Shown: positions 47,593-56,238 of the stretch, one piece after another | Position numbering within the stretch: position 1 is the stretch's first letter | Layout: each line of letters opens with the position of its first letter | Assembly: GCA_024685385.1 (NCBI GenBank) | Contig: JAIKVV010000052.1 | Location: 1-64,000, forward strand | Length of the DNA: 64,000 nt | DNA from: Saccharofermentans sp. | GTDB taxonomy: Bacteria > Bacillota > Clostridia > Saccharofermentanales > Saccharofermentanaceae | Direction: 5' to 3' | Notes under the pieces: generated by a model | What the model was told of the DNA's origin: nothing | The model's input: the letters and a program-made list of their open reading frames with translations, nothing else | Databases searched by the model: none | Position numbers and translations under genes: made by a program

Positions 47593-48116
47593 GATTCGAA
47601 GCCTCCGAAGCCATTTGCCTGAGGTTGTGCAGGAGCGGTCGGGGCCTGTGAAGCCATGGTGGTATTATCCGCCTTCTCGGGATCACAGAAGCTCTTAATC
47701 TTATTGGCTTTATGCTTCTCACCGTCATTGCCGGTATATTCATCGATATAGACTTTGCAGATGCCGGTAGCACCGGTAACCTTGTTCCACTGCATCTTCA
47801 GTGTCTCACCGTGCTTCTTAAGGCCAATCGATACAAAGAACTGCGAAAGAAGACCTTCTGTCTTTGAGTGTAGATAAAGCCTGTGCTTGATCAGTGTTTC
47901 ATCACCAGTTTGAGGATCCCACACGATGATCTCCAGCTCACACATCTTACAAGCCGGAAGCTTGGCCCCTCCGTTATACTGTCCTCTGTTCCAAGTCTTT
48001 ACCTTGAACGGATACTTACCGGGCTGCAACAAAGAGAATTCTGTAGAGTCTTTGGTGATCTCATCATCCCAATCCAGTTCGTGTCCCTGATCGTTTACAT
48101 TATCAAATCCTGCCAT
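47583..48116 (-). CDS. DUF669-family protein
   Basis: GHELDWDDEITKDSTEFSLLQPGKYPFKVKTWNRGQYNGGAKLPACKMCELEI; start placed at MAGFDN. Confidence 0.75.
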   Translation of the reverse strand: MAGFDNVNDQGHELDWDDEITKDSTEFSLLQPGKYPFKVKTWNRGQYNGGAKLPACKMCELEIIVWDPQTGDETLIKHRLYLHSKTEGLLSQFFVSIGLKKHGETLKMQWNKVTGATGICKVYIDEYTGNDGEKHKANKIKSFCDPEKADNTTMASQAPTAPAQPQANGFGGFESWN

Positions 48117-48120
48117 ATTA

Positions 48121-49197
48121 TCATCCTGCCTTTCTGTTAATAAGAATCTGGTCGTATACTTTGTCAAACTGTGCTATCAACATTCCGTCGATAAACTGTG
48201 GCGGATACTTGCTGACGAGCATGTCTTCCGGGCAAATGCCCTTAGAGGCAACCGCCTTTCTGATGTCCGCTTCCGTGACCTCTTTGGCCATCATGAGCGG
48301 AAGAAGTTTCTCCGGGAAATTCGGATCTGTGATCTGAGGATCGAAGCACGTTTTTTCAGCATCATCTGTTATTTCAAACGGAAGATCATCTGATATCTCG
48401 AACGGGAGCGCATCATTGTCAAATGAAGATACTTCCTTAACGGGTTTCTGCTCGTGCTTCGGATTTGAATCCGATATCAAAAACAACCTGGCTATCTGGT
48501 CGAATTCGAACGGAAGTTCATCCGGAAGACCAAAACGGTTTTTCGCATCCCAAGCGGGGTGATGTGTCGTGTACATTACCCTCTGACCACCCTGAGCCTT
48601 CTTTTTCCCCTCGACGTCGACCACATAGGTCTTATAGTTCGCAAACAGCACAAGATCTGCCCATTCGCGCACCATATTTGCTATTGATGTCTTAGGCGTA
48701 TCGTTGAGTTTCAGCGTGTATCTGTCGTAAGCACCGTTCTCATCCGGCTGTTCAAACTTTTTCAGAGCAGCATGTGCAATAAGAATTACATTGATACCCT
48801 TGTTGACGATATCTGTAAGGGCATTAAGAAGCTTGCCGAACTCTTCATAGACATATGTATAACCCTTGCCATATCCCCAGTCCTCTATGCCGGACTTCTG
48901 GTTCTTGTCACATATGTGCTTGATACACATACGCTCTGCCCAATCAGCTGTATCGATTACCAAAGTCTTGCAAAGTTCAACGTCAGAATTTCTTACTTCC
49001 ATAACATAGTTAGCAAGTTCCATCCAAGTCTTAGGGGAAGGATCTACGCGTCTTACGTTAATGTCTTTGGTCGACTCCTCTGTATCAATAAAAAGTGGAT
49101 ACGGTGCCTTCGATGCAAAAGTCGTCTTCCCTATACCATCAGTACCATAGAGTACAGCCTTAATGGCATGCGGCTTTATTCCGTTAGATATATTCAT
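48121..49197 (-). CDS. Sak4-like RecA-fold ATPase (AAA_24)
   Basis: AVLYGTDGIGKTTFASKAPYPLFIDTEEST. Confidence 0.8.
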   Translation of the reverse strand: MNISNGIKPHAIKAVLYGTDGIGKTTFASKAPYPLFIDTEESTKDINVRRVDPSPKTWMELANYVMEVRNSDVELCKTLVIDTADWAERMCIKHICDKNQKSGIEDWGYGKGYTYVYEEFGKLLNALTDIVNKGINVILIAHAALKKFEQPDENGAYDRYTLKLNDTPKTSIANMVREWADLVLFANYKTYVVDVEGKKKAQGGQRVMYTTHHPAWDAKNRFGLPDELPFEFDQIARLFLISDSNPKHEQKPVKEVSSFDNDALPFEISDDLPFEITDDAEKTCFDPQITDPNFPEKLLPLMMAKEVTEADIRKAVASKGICPEDMLVSKYPPQFIDGMLIAQFDKVYDQILINRKAG

Positions 49198-49215
49198 GAA
49201 TCTGGTTCTCCTTTC

Positions 49216-50517
49216 TTACCATTTCCAATCTTCTTTTGTATCCGGAGGTGCACAGTGCTTCACAGACTCCGGATCAACATCTCCGCCATAACCGTCGGTG
49301 ATAATGATGCTGCATTCATCTCCGGTCGAGACTCGGGTGGCTATAGCCTGCAGGCCTTCTGATTCAAGCCACTTGCCAAACTCGTTCATGGTGTCGATGT
49401 CCATCTGCTCAAGCTTGTCGATGAGAACAAAACCGCATTCCGGGTTAAGCTTCCTTACGATTGCGGTGGCGACACGGAGCTGTTCTGAAGAACTCATATC
49501 TCCCCAGGTGAAACCTTTATATGTCAGCTCGCCATCTTTGACAGATAATCCTTCGAGCGGAAGATCTGCTCCATTAAGAAGGTCTATCTTATCCTTACGG
49601 ATCTGTTCGATCTTGACGGTAAGATCGTCATATAGTGCCTGACCTTCCTTCGCAATCTGATCCGCACGCTCTTTATCCTGATTAGCGCGGATCTTTACAT
49701 TGATCTCATCGATGTTTTTGATATTCGCCTCAAGTTCCACTGTAGATTCATCTTGCAGATCTTTTGCATCTGTCTCGGCAATCTTCAGATCAGCTTCAAG
49801 GTTTTTATGCTTCTGTTTTGCTTCGGCAAGTTTTTGTTCAAGTGCCTTGACCTCACCATATGCAAATGCACACTCGTGCAACAGCTGTTCGACACGGTCC
49901 CGCTTTCGCTGGTTCTCACCGTTTTTAGCAAGAATATCCTGTTGCTGCTTAATCAGTTCTGAGGGAGACATAAGGTCCTTCGGTACATCCGGATAGTATG
50001 TTAGTTCTGCTGCGAGAGCTTTCTTCTTTTCGACATCTCTACCGAGAACCAACCTCTCCTGATATAGTTCCTGTTCCTCGCGATCAAGTTTCTCGAGTTC
50101 TTCTTCTACCCCGATAATCTGAAGAAGCGTCTTGGCCTTCTCCTTACCGGAGCTCTCCATGAACTTGGGAAGGTCCAGCGCAAGCTTGCTAATGAAGCTG
50201 TCAAGCAAAGTCTGACCGGACTTCTGACCCGAGGGATCAGTAATCTTCAGATCAGAGTTCTTTCCCTTCCTCTCCACGATAAGTCCGTTTGAGAGAACTA
50301 CCTTCAATGTTGGGGGGAGAACAGAGTCCGCGTTCTTGGCGTCTGCAGGACGGTACTTGTCGCCGCCAAGAGCCCAGGCGATAGAGTCAAGTACAGATGT
50401 CTTACCCTGTCCATTCTTACCGCCGATAACGGTGAGACCTTCCTTGCCGGGTTCGATCTTGACAGCTTTGACGCGCTTGACATTCTCTATCTCCAACTTG
50501 TTGATCTTAATGCTCAT
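49216..50517 (-). CDS. SMC/Rad50-like AAA_23 ATPase
   Basis: LTVIGGKNGQGKTSVLDSIAWALGG, central coiled coil, DMSSSEQLRVATAIV signature-like. Confidence 0.8.
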   Translation of the reverse strand: MSIKINKLEIENVKRVKAVKIEPGKEGLTVIGGKNGQGKTSVLDSIAWALGGDKYRPADAKNADSVLPPTLKVVLSNGLIVERKGKNSDLKITDPSGQKSGQTLLDSFISKLALDLPKFMESSGKEKAKTLLQIIGVEEELEKLDREEQELYQERLVLGRDVEKKKALAAELTYYPDVPKDLMSPSELIKQQQDILAKNGENQRKRDRVEQLLHECAFAYGEVKALEQKLAEAKQKHKNLEADLKIAETDAKDLQDESTVELEANIKNIDEINVKIRANQDKERADQIAKEGQALYDDLTVKIEQIRKDKIDLLNGADLPLEGLSVKDGELTYKGFTWGDMSSSEQLRVATAIVRKLNPECGFVLIDKLEQMDIDTMNEFGKWLESEGLQAIATRVSTGDECSIIITDGYGGDVDPESVKHCAPPDTKEDWKW

Positions 50518-50523
50518 ATATAA

Positions 50524-50655
50524 TCATTCCTTTCTTATCTGCGTCCCGAATACCGGGAATCTGTATGGTTCAACTCTTCTCAGATCTTCAACACGACGCT
50601 GGTGTTTACGACGCTCCAACCCGATAAGTTCCTTAATGAGTTCTATGAATGTCAT
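50524..50655 (-). CDS. 43-aa hypothetical phage protein
   Basis: MTFIELIKELIGLERRKHQRRVEDLRRVEPYRFPVFGTQIRKE; start overlaps upstream stop (TGATG). Confidence 0.45.
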   Translation of the reverse strand: MTFIELIKELIGLERRKHQRRVEDLRRVEPYRFPVFGTQIRKE

Positions 50656-50834
50656 CAGAACCCTCCGATCTGGATCTTTCGTTCCTCAACCTTGTTCTCA
50701 GCTACGTCCAGAATGGCATGGAGAGAATTCAGCATGAGTTCATCGACTTCTATCTTGTCTCCGGGTGCCAAACCGTAAATAACATCACCCATGTGAGCTG
50801 TAGCATCCTCTAGTGAGATTCCGAATATGTTCAT
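50655..50834 (-). CDS. 59-aa hypothetical phage protein
   Basis: MNIFGISLEDATAHMGDVIYGLAPGDKIEVDELMLNSLHAILDVAENKVEERKIQIGGF; GGAGAGGAG RBS. Confidence 0.5.
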   Translation of the reverse strand: MNIFGISLEDATAHMGDVIYGLAPGDKIEVDELMLNSLHAILDVAENKVEERKIQIGGF

Positions 50835-51208
50835 CTCCTCTCCTCCTTCTTGCCGATATCGAAGTACTTCCTTTTGTTCTCTGCTGTAGGTTCGATACCC
50901 TTGTTACGAAGCAGAAGTTCCTTCTCCCTGACCGTAAATGCTATTTTCCCGGTCATGCGGCTGTTTACCGCTGCCACACCCTTGTTAATCACATTTCCGA
51001 TTTCTTCATAGGACCTGTAGATCCTGCGAAGTCTCGGATATGTGCAATACTTACTCGATCTCATGGTTTTGATTACTTCTCTGTTTCTTCCAACCTTTTT
51101 CTCTGACTCAAGCTCTTTCTGTGAAGCTCTTACTGCCTCTTGAATCATCGGCCGGAAGATCGATGCCAGAACTTCTGCTTGTTGTGGTGTAATAACTAGT
51201 CCGTTCAT
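50831..51208 (-). CDS. Hypothetical phage early protein
   Basis: MNGLVITPQQAEVLASIFRPMIQEAVRAS...; ATG at 51208 with GGAG RBS. Confidence 0.6.
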   Translation of the reverse strand: MNGLVITPQQAEVLASIFRPMIQEAVRASQKELESEKKVGRNREVIKTMRSSKYCTYPRLRRIYRSYEEIGNVINKGVAAVNSRMTGKIAFTVREKELLLRNKGIEPTAENKRKYFDIGKKEERR

Positions 51209-51222
51209 TGTTTCTCCTTTCT

Positions 51223-51435
51223 TCACATTTCGTGAGTGTCGTGGGCAAAAAATAAATCCCCAATAGGCGTCTGATAAAAATTAGATATTCTAACTTTAAT
51301 CTCATCCCTGGGGATCCTCTGGTCCAGCTCATACATCGAAAGCGCTGAAACGCTTATTCCAATTGCTTCAGCGACTTCTCTTTGTGATCTGTCTCCTCTA
51401 AGTGAAGATAACTTCTGTCCTATTGTCTGTGCCAC
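51223..51435 (-). CDS. Cro-like XRE family regulator
   Basis: VAQTIGQKLSSLRGDRSQREVAEAIGISVSALSMYELDQRIPRDE; GTG start at 51435 with AAGGAG RBS. Confidence 0.75.
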   Translation of the reverse strand: MAQTIGQKLSSLRGDRSQREVAEAIGISVSALSMYELDQRIPRDEIKVRISNFYQTPIGDLFFAHDTHEM

Positions 51436-51496
51436 TTGGATTTCTCCTTTCTTCACGTTTTGTGATTAGAGTTTAAATCATGCCTGAAAGTTTGTC

Positions 51497-51542
51497 AACA
51501 CACTTTGTGAATTTTGTTATTGTATTTTTCACAATTCGTGTA
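51497..51542. promoter_or_regulatory. Candidate CI/Cro operators in the divergent switch region
   Basis: AACACACTTTGTGAA (51497-51511) and TTCACAATTCGTGTA (51528-51542), related to 51452-51466 and 51222-51236. Confidence 0.6.
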
Positions 51543-51577
51543 TATACTTGATTTATTACATAAGAAAGGAATGTCAT

Positions 51578-52222
51578 ATGAACAAATTCAAAGATATGTT
51601 GAAATACTTCCGAGAAAAGGAAGAACTATCTCAGGCTGAACTTGCCAGTAAGATTGGAGTAAAACCCTCTACTATTGGTATGTACGAAACCGGCGAACGA
51701 CAGCCGAATTTCGAGACTGAAGAAAAAATAGCAGATTATTTCAACGTTAGTCTTGATGTTTTAAGGGGGAAAAGGGAGTACTCAGCTCAACCCATTATTC
51801 TTTTGGAAACAATCGGTAGCAAGGCCTCTTCTGTAAAGATCCCTGTTCTTGGCGATGTTGCAGCAGGCATTCCTCTCAATGCTATCGAAAATATAATCGA
51901 TTATGAGGAAATTCCTGAAGAGCTCGCTTCCCAGGGAGAGTTTTTCGGTCTGAGAATAAAGGGGGATTCAATGGAGCCCAGGATCTGCGATGGTGATGTG
52001 GTAATCGTCAGGAAGCAAGAAGATGCTGATTCCGGTGACACTATCATCGCCTGTGTAAATGGTGACTATGCTACCTGCAAAAGATTGGTTAAGCAGTCAG
52101 ACTGCATCATGCTGGTATCCTTGAATAGCAAATATGCACCCATGATATATACCAAAGATGATGTTATCAACATGCCGGTAACGATCATCGGCAAGGTGGT
52201 TGAACTCAGGGGGAAGTTATGA
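51578..52222 (+). CDS. CI-like repressor: XRE HTH plus S24/LexA-type peptidase
   Basis: LSQAELASKIGVKPSTIGMYETGERQPN; IPVLGDVAAGIP, FFGLRIKGDSMEPRICDGDVVIVRKQ. Confidence 0.9.
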   Translation: MNKFKDMLKYFREKEELSQAELASKIGVKPSTIGMYETGERQPNFETEEKIADYFNVSLDVLRGKREYSAQPIILLETIGSKASSVKIPVLGDVAAGIPLNAIENIIDYEEIPEELASQGEFFGLRIKGDSMEPRICDGDVVIVRKQEDADSGDTIIACVNGDYATCKRLVKQSDCIMLVSLNSKYAPMIYTKDDVINMPVTIIGKVVELRGKL

Positions 52223-52250
52223 ATAAAATGTGGCATTTCTGAATGGTTGC

Positions 52251-52279
52251 TTGACGGGATCCTCGGGTGATTATAGAAT
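52251..52279 (+). promoter_or_regulatory. Sigma-A-type promoter for the NYN gene leader
   Basis: TTGACG (52251-52256), 17-bp spacer, TAGAAT (52274-52279). Confidence 0.7.
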
Positions 52280-52286
52280 ATACATA

Positions 52287-52371
52287 CAAAAGCTTCGGCT
52301 TTTGTTAATAAGTTTAACCGCCCAGGACAGTAAGCGCCCTAACTATCAGAGGGAGAGCAGAATTCCTGGGC
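52287..52371 (+). ncRNA. Structured 5' leader RNA of the NYN-domain gene
   Basis: UUCG-capped hairpin CAAAAGC-TTCG-GCTTTTG (52287-52304); GCCCAGGA/TCCTGGGC stem (52320-52327/52364-52371) enclosing CCCT/AGGG hairpin. Confidence 0.6.
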
Positions 52372-52393
52372 ATTACTATTTGTGGAGGTCGAT

Positions 52394-53080
52394 ATGATTA
52401 GGACAGCTATTTTAGTAGATGGTGGTTTTTACAGGAAGAGAGCCAAAGTATTAAAGGGTGAGCTTTCAGGAAAAGATCGCGCAAAAGAATTATTTCAATA
52501 TTGCATGTCGCATATAAACGGCAAGAATTACGATGGTAGCAAAAATGAAGAAAAACAAACACTTTATCGCATTTTCTATTATGATTGTATGCCATTGAAT
52601 AAGCGTTATGTCTTTCATCCTCTAAGCAAACAAAATGTAGATCTTGGTAAATCTGATTCATTTGACTGGACGGAATCAATGTTTAATGAACTTAGGAAAA
52701 CTCGAAAAGTTGCATTAAGGTTGGGAGAATTATCTACTTATTCTAATTACAATCTTAAACCTTCAGTAACAAAAAACTTGTTTTTGGGGAAGATCAAACT
52801 TGAAGATATTAAAGTGAACGATTTTGAATTAAATATCAAGCAGAAGGGCGTTGATATGAAGATTGGTATCGATATTGCTTCTCTAGCATATAAGAAGCAG
52901 GTTGATCGAATAATATTGATTGCAGGCGATAGCGATTTTGTTCCTGCAGCAAAAACGGCTCGAAGAGAAGGCATTGATTTCATATTGGATCCGATGTGGA
53001 CTAAAATAAACGACAATTTATTTGAACACATTGATGGATTAATGAGTGTTTGGCCCGATCCTTCGAAAACTACAAAATAA
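52394..53080 (+). CDS. NYN domain (PIN-like nuclease) protein
   Basis: RTAILVDGGFYRKRAK, GVDMKIGIDIASLAYKKQVDRIILIAGDSDFVPAAKTARREGIDFIL; ATG at 52394 with GGAGG RBS. Confidence 0.8.
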   Translation: MIRTAILVDGGFYRKRAKVLKGELSGKDRAKELFQYCMSHINGKNYDGSKNEEKQTLYRIFYYDCMPLNKRYVFHPLSKQNVDLGKSDSFDWTESMFNELRKTRKVALRLGELSTYSNYNLKPSVTKNLFLGKIKLEDIKVNDFELNIKQKGVDMKIGIDIASLAYKKQVDRIILIAGDSDFVPAAKTARREGIDFILDPMWTKINDNLFEHIDGLMSVWPDPSKTTK

Positions 53081-53120
53081 AAACCTTCCCCAATGCACCA
53101 CCATCGGAGAAGGCAAGAAA

Positions 53121-53214
53121 GGAATCGTGTGTACAGTGAACGAACGTACTGGCAATTCCACGTTCATTGTACCACATTCCTACATATTTTAATAACGAGG
53201 AGGAATGTACAATG
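53121..53214 (+). promoter_or_regulatory. Integrase leader with mutually exclusive hairpins
   Basis: CATTGTAccaCATTCC (53165-53180) can pair with upstream GGAAT..GTACAGTGAACG (53121-53142) or downstream GGAATGTACAATG (53202-53214, includes ATG). Confidence 0.5.
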
Positions 53215-54369
53215 TATCAACATCACGATATCCCACAACCCAAGTGGGATGCAAAAAACAAGAAATGGATCCTGTCCATTATGATCAAAGGCAGAAGAAA
53301 GCAATTCACGTCCAGCCTGAAGGGTATGCCGGGCAAACGGATCTGCCGTGAGAAAGCAGCAGAGTGGATTGAATCAGGTTGTGAAAACACGAACAATTCT
53401 ACTGTCAGCAAAGCTTTCGATATCTATATTAAGGAATACCGAGCACGATTTGGGGATAATGAGCAGCTGGTAAATATCGAGAGTGTGGGAAGAGTATTTA
53501 TTCTACCTGCTATCGGCAATTACAAATGTTCCAGGATAACTCTGGATGATTGGCAGGATATCATCAATAACGCTAAGCCTACTGTATTTGTTCGTAAGGA
53601 CGGTACTACATATCAGAGGACTGAGAAACTCTCCAAGAAATATTTGAACAATATAAGGGGTGTTATCATGACCTTCTGCAAATGGGCAGTTCCGAGGCAT
53701 TACTTCAAAGACTATCCCAATGGTTTATACATTCCATCAGGAGCTCCTACGAAGGGAAAGGAAATACTCCAACTGTCAGATATAGAGAAACTGTTTAAGA
53801 ATCCTACAGGCCTGTGGTACGAGCGAGCCCTGATGATCGAGGTCCTTACCGGATGGCGTCCGGGGGAAGTACTGGGGCTCCAGAAAAGCGATTACGACCC
53901 GGAGACCGGACTCGTCGTGATAAACAGATCCGTTAATGCCAGAGGAATGATCACTCCCGGCAAGAACAAGAACGCACATCGAGCAATGGAGTTAACTCCG
54001 GAAGTTAAGAGGATCCTCGATGAACAAATCGCAGAAACGGAATATCTTGACTCCGAATGGATATTCTGCAATCAGATCGGATGTAAGGCAAGACAGGAAG
54101 CCGTCCGAAGATGCTGGAGAGCTATAGTAAAACGCAAAGGACTCCCGGAGAATACCTCTCCCTACTCCCTGCGTCACACTTTCTACACGCATACCGAAGC
54201 ATATCTACCTGACAGAGTGATTAAATCGGTCTTCGGACATAGCGAGAAAACTGATGGACACTCAATATATGGTTCACATGTTATCTCCGAGGAAGCACAC
54301 GAGGCAGCACAGAAGCTTTCTATCACACCGATATATCAAACTGCTTTCAACAAGAAAAAAGCGGAGTAA
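53212..54369 (+). CDS. int: Tyrosine recombinase integrase
   Basis: EVLTGWRPGEVLGLQKSDYD, NTSPYSLRHTFYTH, VFGHSEKTDGHSIYGSH (R..H-R-Y motifs) adjacent to attR. Confidence 0.92.
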   Translation: MYQHHDIPQPKWDAKNKKWILSIMIKGRRKQFTSSLKGMPGKRICREKAAEWIESGCENTNNSTVSKAFDIYIKEYRARFGDNEQLVNIESVGRVFILPAIGNYKCSRITLDDWQDIINNAKPTVFVRKDGTTYQRTEKLSKKYLNNIRGVIMTFCKWAVPRHYFKDYPNGLYIPSGAPTKGKEILQLSDIEKLFKNPTGLWYERALMIEVLTGWRPGEVLGLQKSDYDPETGLVVINRSVNARGMITPGKNKNAHRAMELTPEVKRILDEQIAETEYLDSEWIFCNQIGCKARQEAVRRCWRAIVKRKGLPENTSPYSLRHTFYTHTEAYLPDRVIKSVFGHSEKTDGHSIYGSHVISEEAHEAAQKLSITPIYQTAFNKKKAE

Positions 54370-54370
54370 T

Positions 54371-54392
54371 TTTACTTCTATTTTTACTTCTA
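54371..54392 (+). promoter_or_regulatory. Candidate integrase arm-type sites (right)
   Basis: TTTACTTCTA at 54371-54380 and 54383-54392, 12-bp period. Confidence 0.55.
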
Positions 54393-54451
54393 ACAATGTT
54401 ACACAGCTTGGAAACGCAGTAATATCAATCATTTCGAAGAAGGCTTCCACA

Positions 54452-54476
54452 GGTTCGAATCCTGTCACCTCGACCA
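54452..54476 (+). repeat. attR core (25 bp)
   Basis: Identical to tRNA-Pro 3' end at 19040-19064. Confidence 0.93.
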
Positions 54477-54490
54477 AAACAAATTAAAGG

Positions 54491-54531
54491 ACCCTCAAAC
54501 ACGGTACGACCGGTGTTTGAGGGTTTTCTTT
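54491..54531 (+). terminator. Terminator after attR, likely the original tRNA-Pro terminator
   Basis: ACCCTCAAACACGGTACGACCGGTGTTTGAGGGTTTTCTTTT. Confidence 0.8.
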
Positions 54532-54576
54532 TCGAAGTCAGGAAACTGTTGTCTTTATTTCGAATACCAGTTCTGA

Positions 54577-55086
54577 TTATTTCTTCATCTTCGATTCTAT
54601 ATACTTGCAGGCCTGATAGACAGTAACATCCTGATCCGGCATGGGTATGCGCTCACCGGTTACAAATCCTGCGAAACCGTTGACCTCAGATGCATTGTCT
54701 TTGAGGACGAGTTTTTTGCCGCCTGCATAAAAGATGGTCAGCTTCATTCTGTATTCGGTGCTGCGAATAACTCTTCTTTGGTAATCTTCGATCTCCATAT
54801 CCTCGATCTCATCGATCGCGATCTTCTTCCTCACAAACAGTGACGATACCTTTACTGTCGTATCGTCCACTTTGATGACGGCACCGATCGCTTTATCAAC
54901 GAAATAAAGGATCAAAGCCAGAGCAAGCAATACCATCAAAACTACGCATACGATCAGCGCGATCCCGTGAAGCTCGACATTCGCAGAAGTTAAAGGTAAA
55001 AACAGAATTGAAATAAACCACAACACGGGCAATATGATCAAGCTTATCCATATAGGCGTGAATTCGTTTCTGATCTTAAATTCCAT
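54577..55086 (-). CDS. Hypothetical membrane protein (PH-like)
   Basis: Two TM helices then KVDDTTVKVSSLFVRKKIAIDEIEDMEIEDYQRR beta-rich domain. Confidence 0.6.
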   Translation of the reverse strand: MEFKIRNEFTPIWISLIILPVLWFISILFLPLTSANVELHGIALIVCVVLMVLLALALILYFVDKAIGAVIKVDDTTVKVSSLFVRKKIAIDEIEDMEIEDYQRRVIRSTEYRMKLTIFYAGGKKLVLKDNASEVNGFAGFVTGERIPMPDQDVTVYQACKYIESKMKK

Positions 55087-55166
55087 AATATCCCCCAATT
55101 ATTCTCAATGTTTTGGTTTCCCTTATCCGCGATTATATCATACCGGGAGCGGAAACTCCTCTTTTC

Positions 55167-55197
55167 GAAAAAAAGGACTGCCCCGCGGGACAGCCCT
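55167..55197 (-). terminator. Terminator of lipoprotein gene
   Basis: Minus strand AGGGCTGTCCCGCGGGGCAGTCCTTTTTTTTCG. Confidence 0.8.
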
Positions 55198-55230
55198 AAA
55201 TATATTCTCTATATCCTGTTGTTAAATCGA

Positions 55231-56067
55231 TCAGTCCTTGCCGTAGAAATCGTTGAAGGATACGGCCTTGTCGAACTCGTAGATATCGTCTGCGATCTGG
55301 AATTCCTCGTAAGGGCCTACGTTCTCGTCGCTGCCGTCAAAAGAAGGAGCTGCGGGATTCTTGGCCTTGTACATGATGAGGTTGCCGTCTGCATCCTTCT
55401 CGCCTGTCGTGTAGTAGCACTCGGTGCTTTCAACAGTCTTCTTCTCGGGATTATACTTCTGGAACTCAATAACTGTTGTGCTGGCTCCGCCGGAACCTGT
55501 ACGGTAGAATGTGCCGTCCTTCATGTACTGGAGGCGGTTGCGTGCCCAGCCTGCGGTAACGGGAACGATCTTGCCGTCAGAATCGAGAGTGAAGATGCTC
55601 AAAACGCTGATGATGTGGTAGGAACCGTTTTCGACCTTCGCCTCAACATCGCTGATAACGAAGAGCTCTTCTGTGCCGTCCTTGTCAATATCGATGAGTT
55701 CATACTTCAAAACAGAATAGGGATCTTCTGTCAGCTGTGCTGCCTCGAGGATTCCGGAAGGATCTGCGAAATCAGCATAATCTCCGACTTCCTTGGTGTC
55801 AGCCAGAGTCTTGATCTTGTCTGTGATGTCCTTATACTTGTCAAAACCTGTCTTGCCGGCATCAGCCTTGGATTCCTTGCTCTCCTTGCTCTCCTCGGAA
55901 TCCTTGCTTGCCTCGGTGTCCTTGGACTCGGAAGAGGAAGCCTCTGTTGCCTGAGTCGTAGTCGTTGTTGTAGCGTCCGTAGCGGATGTCTCAGCGGGCT
56001 TATCAGCATTGCATGCAGTAAGAGCAAGAGCAGCTACGAGGACTGTGCTTACTAAAGTCTTTTTCAT
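55231..56067 (-). CDS. Ser/Thr/Glu-rich lipoprotein, hypothetical
   Basis: MKKTLVSTVLVAALALTAC lipobox, low-complexity linker, globular C-terminus with DIDKDGTEELFV. Confidence 0.65.
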   Translation of the reverse strand: MKKTLVSTVLVAALALTACNADKPAETSATDATTTTTTQATEASSSESKDTEASKDSEESKESKESKADAGKTGFDKYKDITDKIKTLADTKEVGDYADFADPSGILEAAQLTEDPYSVLKYELIDIDKDGTEELFVISDVEAKVENGSYHIISVLSIFTLDSDGKIVPVTAGWARNRLQYMKDGTFYRTGSGGASTTVIEFQKYNPEKKTVESTECYYTTGEKDADGNLIMYKAKNPAAPSFDGSDENVGPYEEFQIADDIYEFDKAVSFNDFYGKD

Positions 56068-56181
56068 ATTTAAAATCTCCATTCATTTACTATTAGTGTC
56101 TTTCGACAACCGTGTTATTTTACCCGTTTGGCTTCTTTTTGCAATAAACTTTTGCGTTTTGCCTAGAGATAGCCACAACTT

Positions 56182-56219
56182 AAAAAAGCAGCCCCGGACG
56201 TCCGGTCCGGAACTGCCCT
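56182..56219 (-). terminator. Terminator of deacetylase gene
   Basis: Minus strand GGGCAGTTCCGGACCGGACGTCCGGGGCTGCTTTTTTA. Confidence 0.75.
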
Positions 56220-56238
56220 GCTGAATATGTTTCCGTTG

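Larger units (their letters stand above)
19040..54476. mobile_element. Integrated siphovirus-type prophage in tRNA-Pro
   Basis: 25-bp att repeats at both ends, tyrosine integrase at right end, CI-like repressor, replication, packaging, capsid, tail, holin and lysin modules in canonical order. Confidence 0.95.

Noticed and set aside
54274-54477. Minus-strand ORF starting MVEVTGFEPVEAF
   Set aside because: Antisense of the att/tRNA fragment and of the integrase 3' end; spurious.
55108-56055. Plus-strand 315-aa ORF opposite the lipoprotein gene
   Set aside because: Antisense of a gene with clear lipobox and terminator; Leu/Cys-rich shadow translation.
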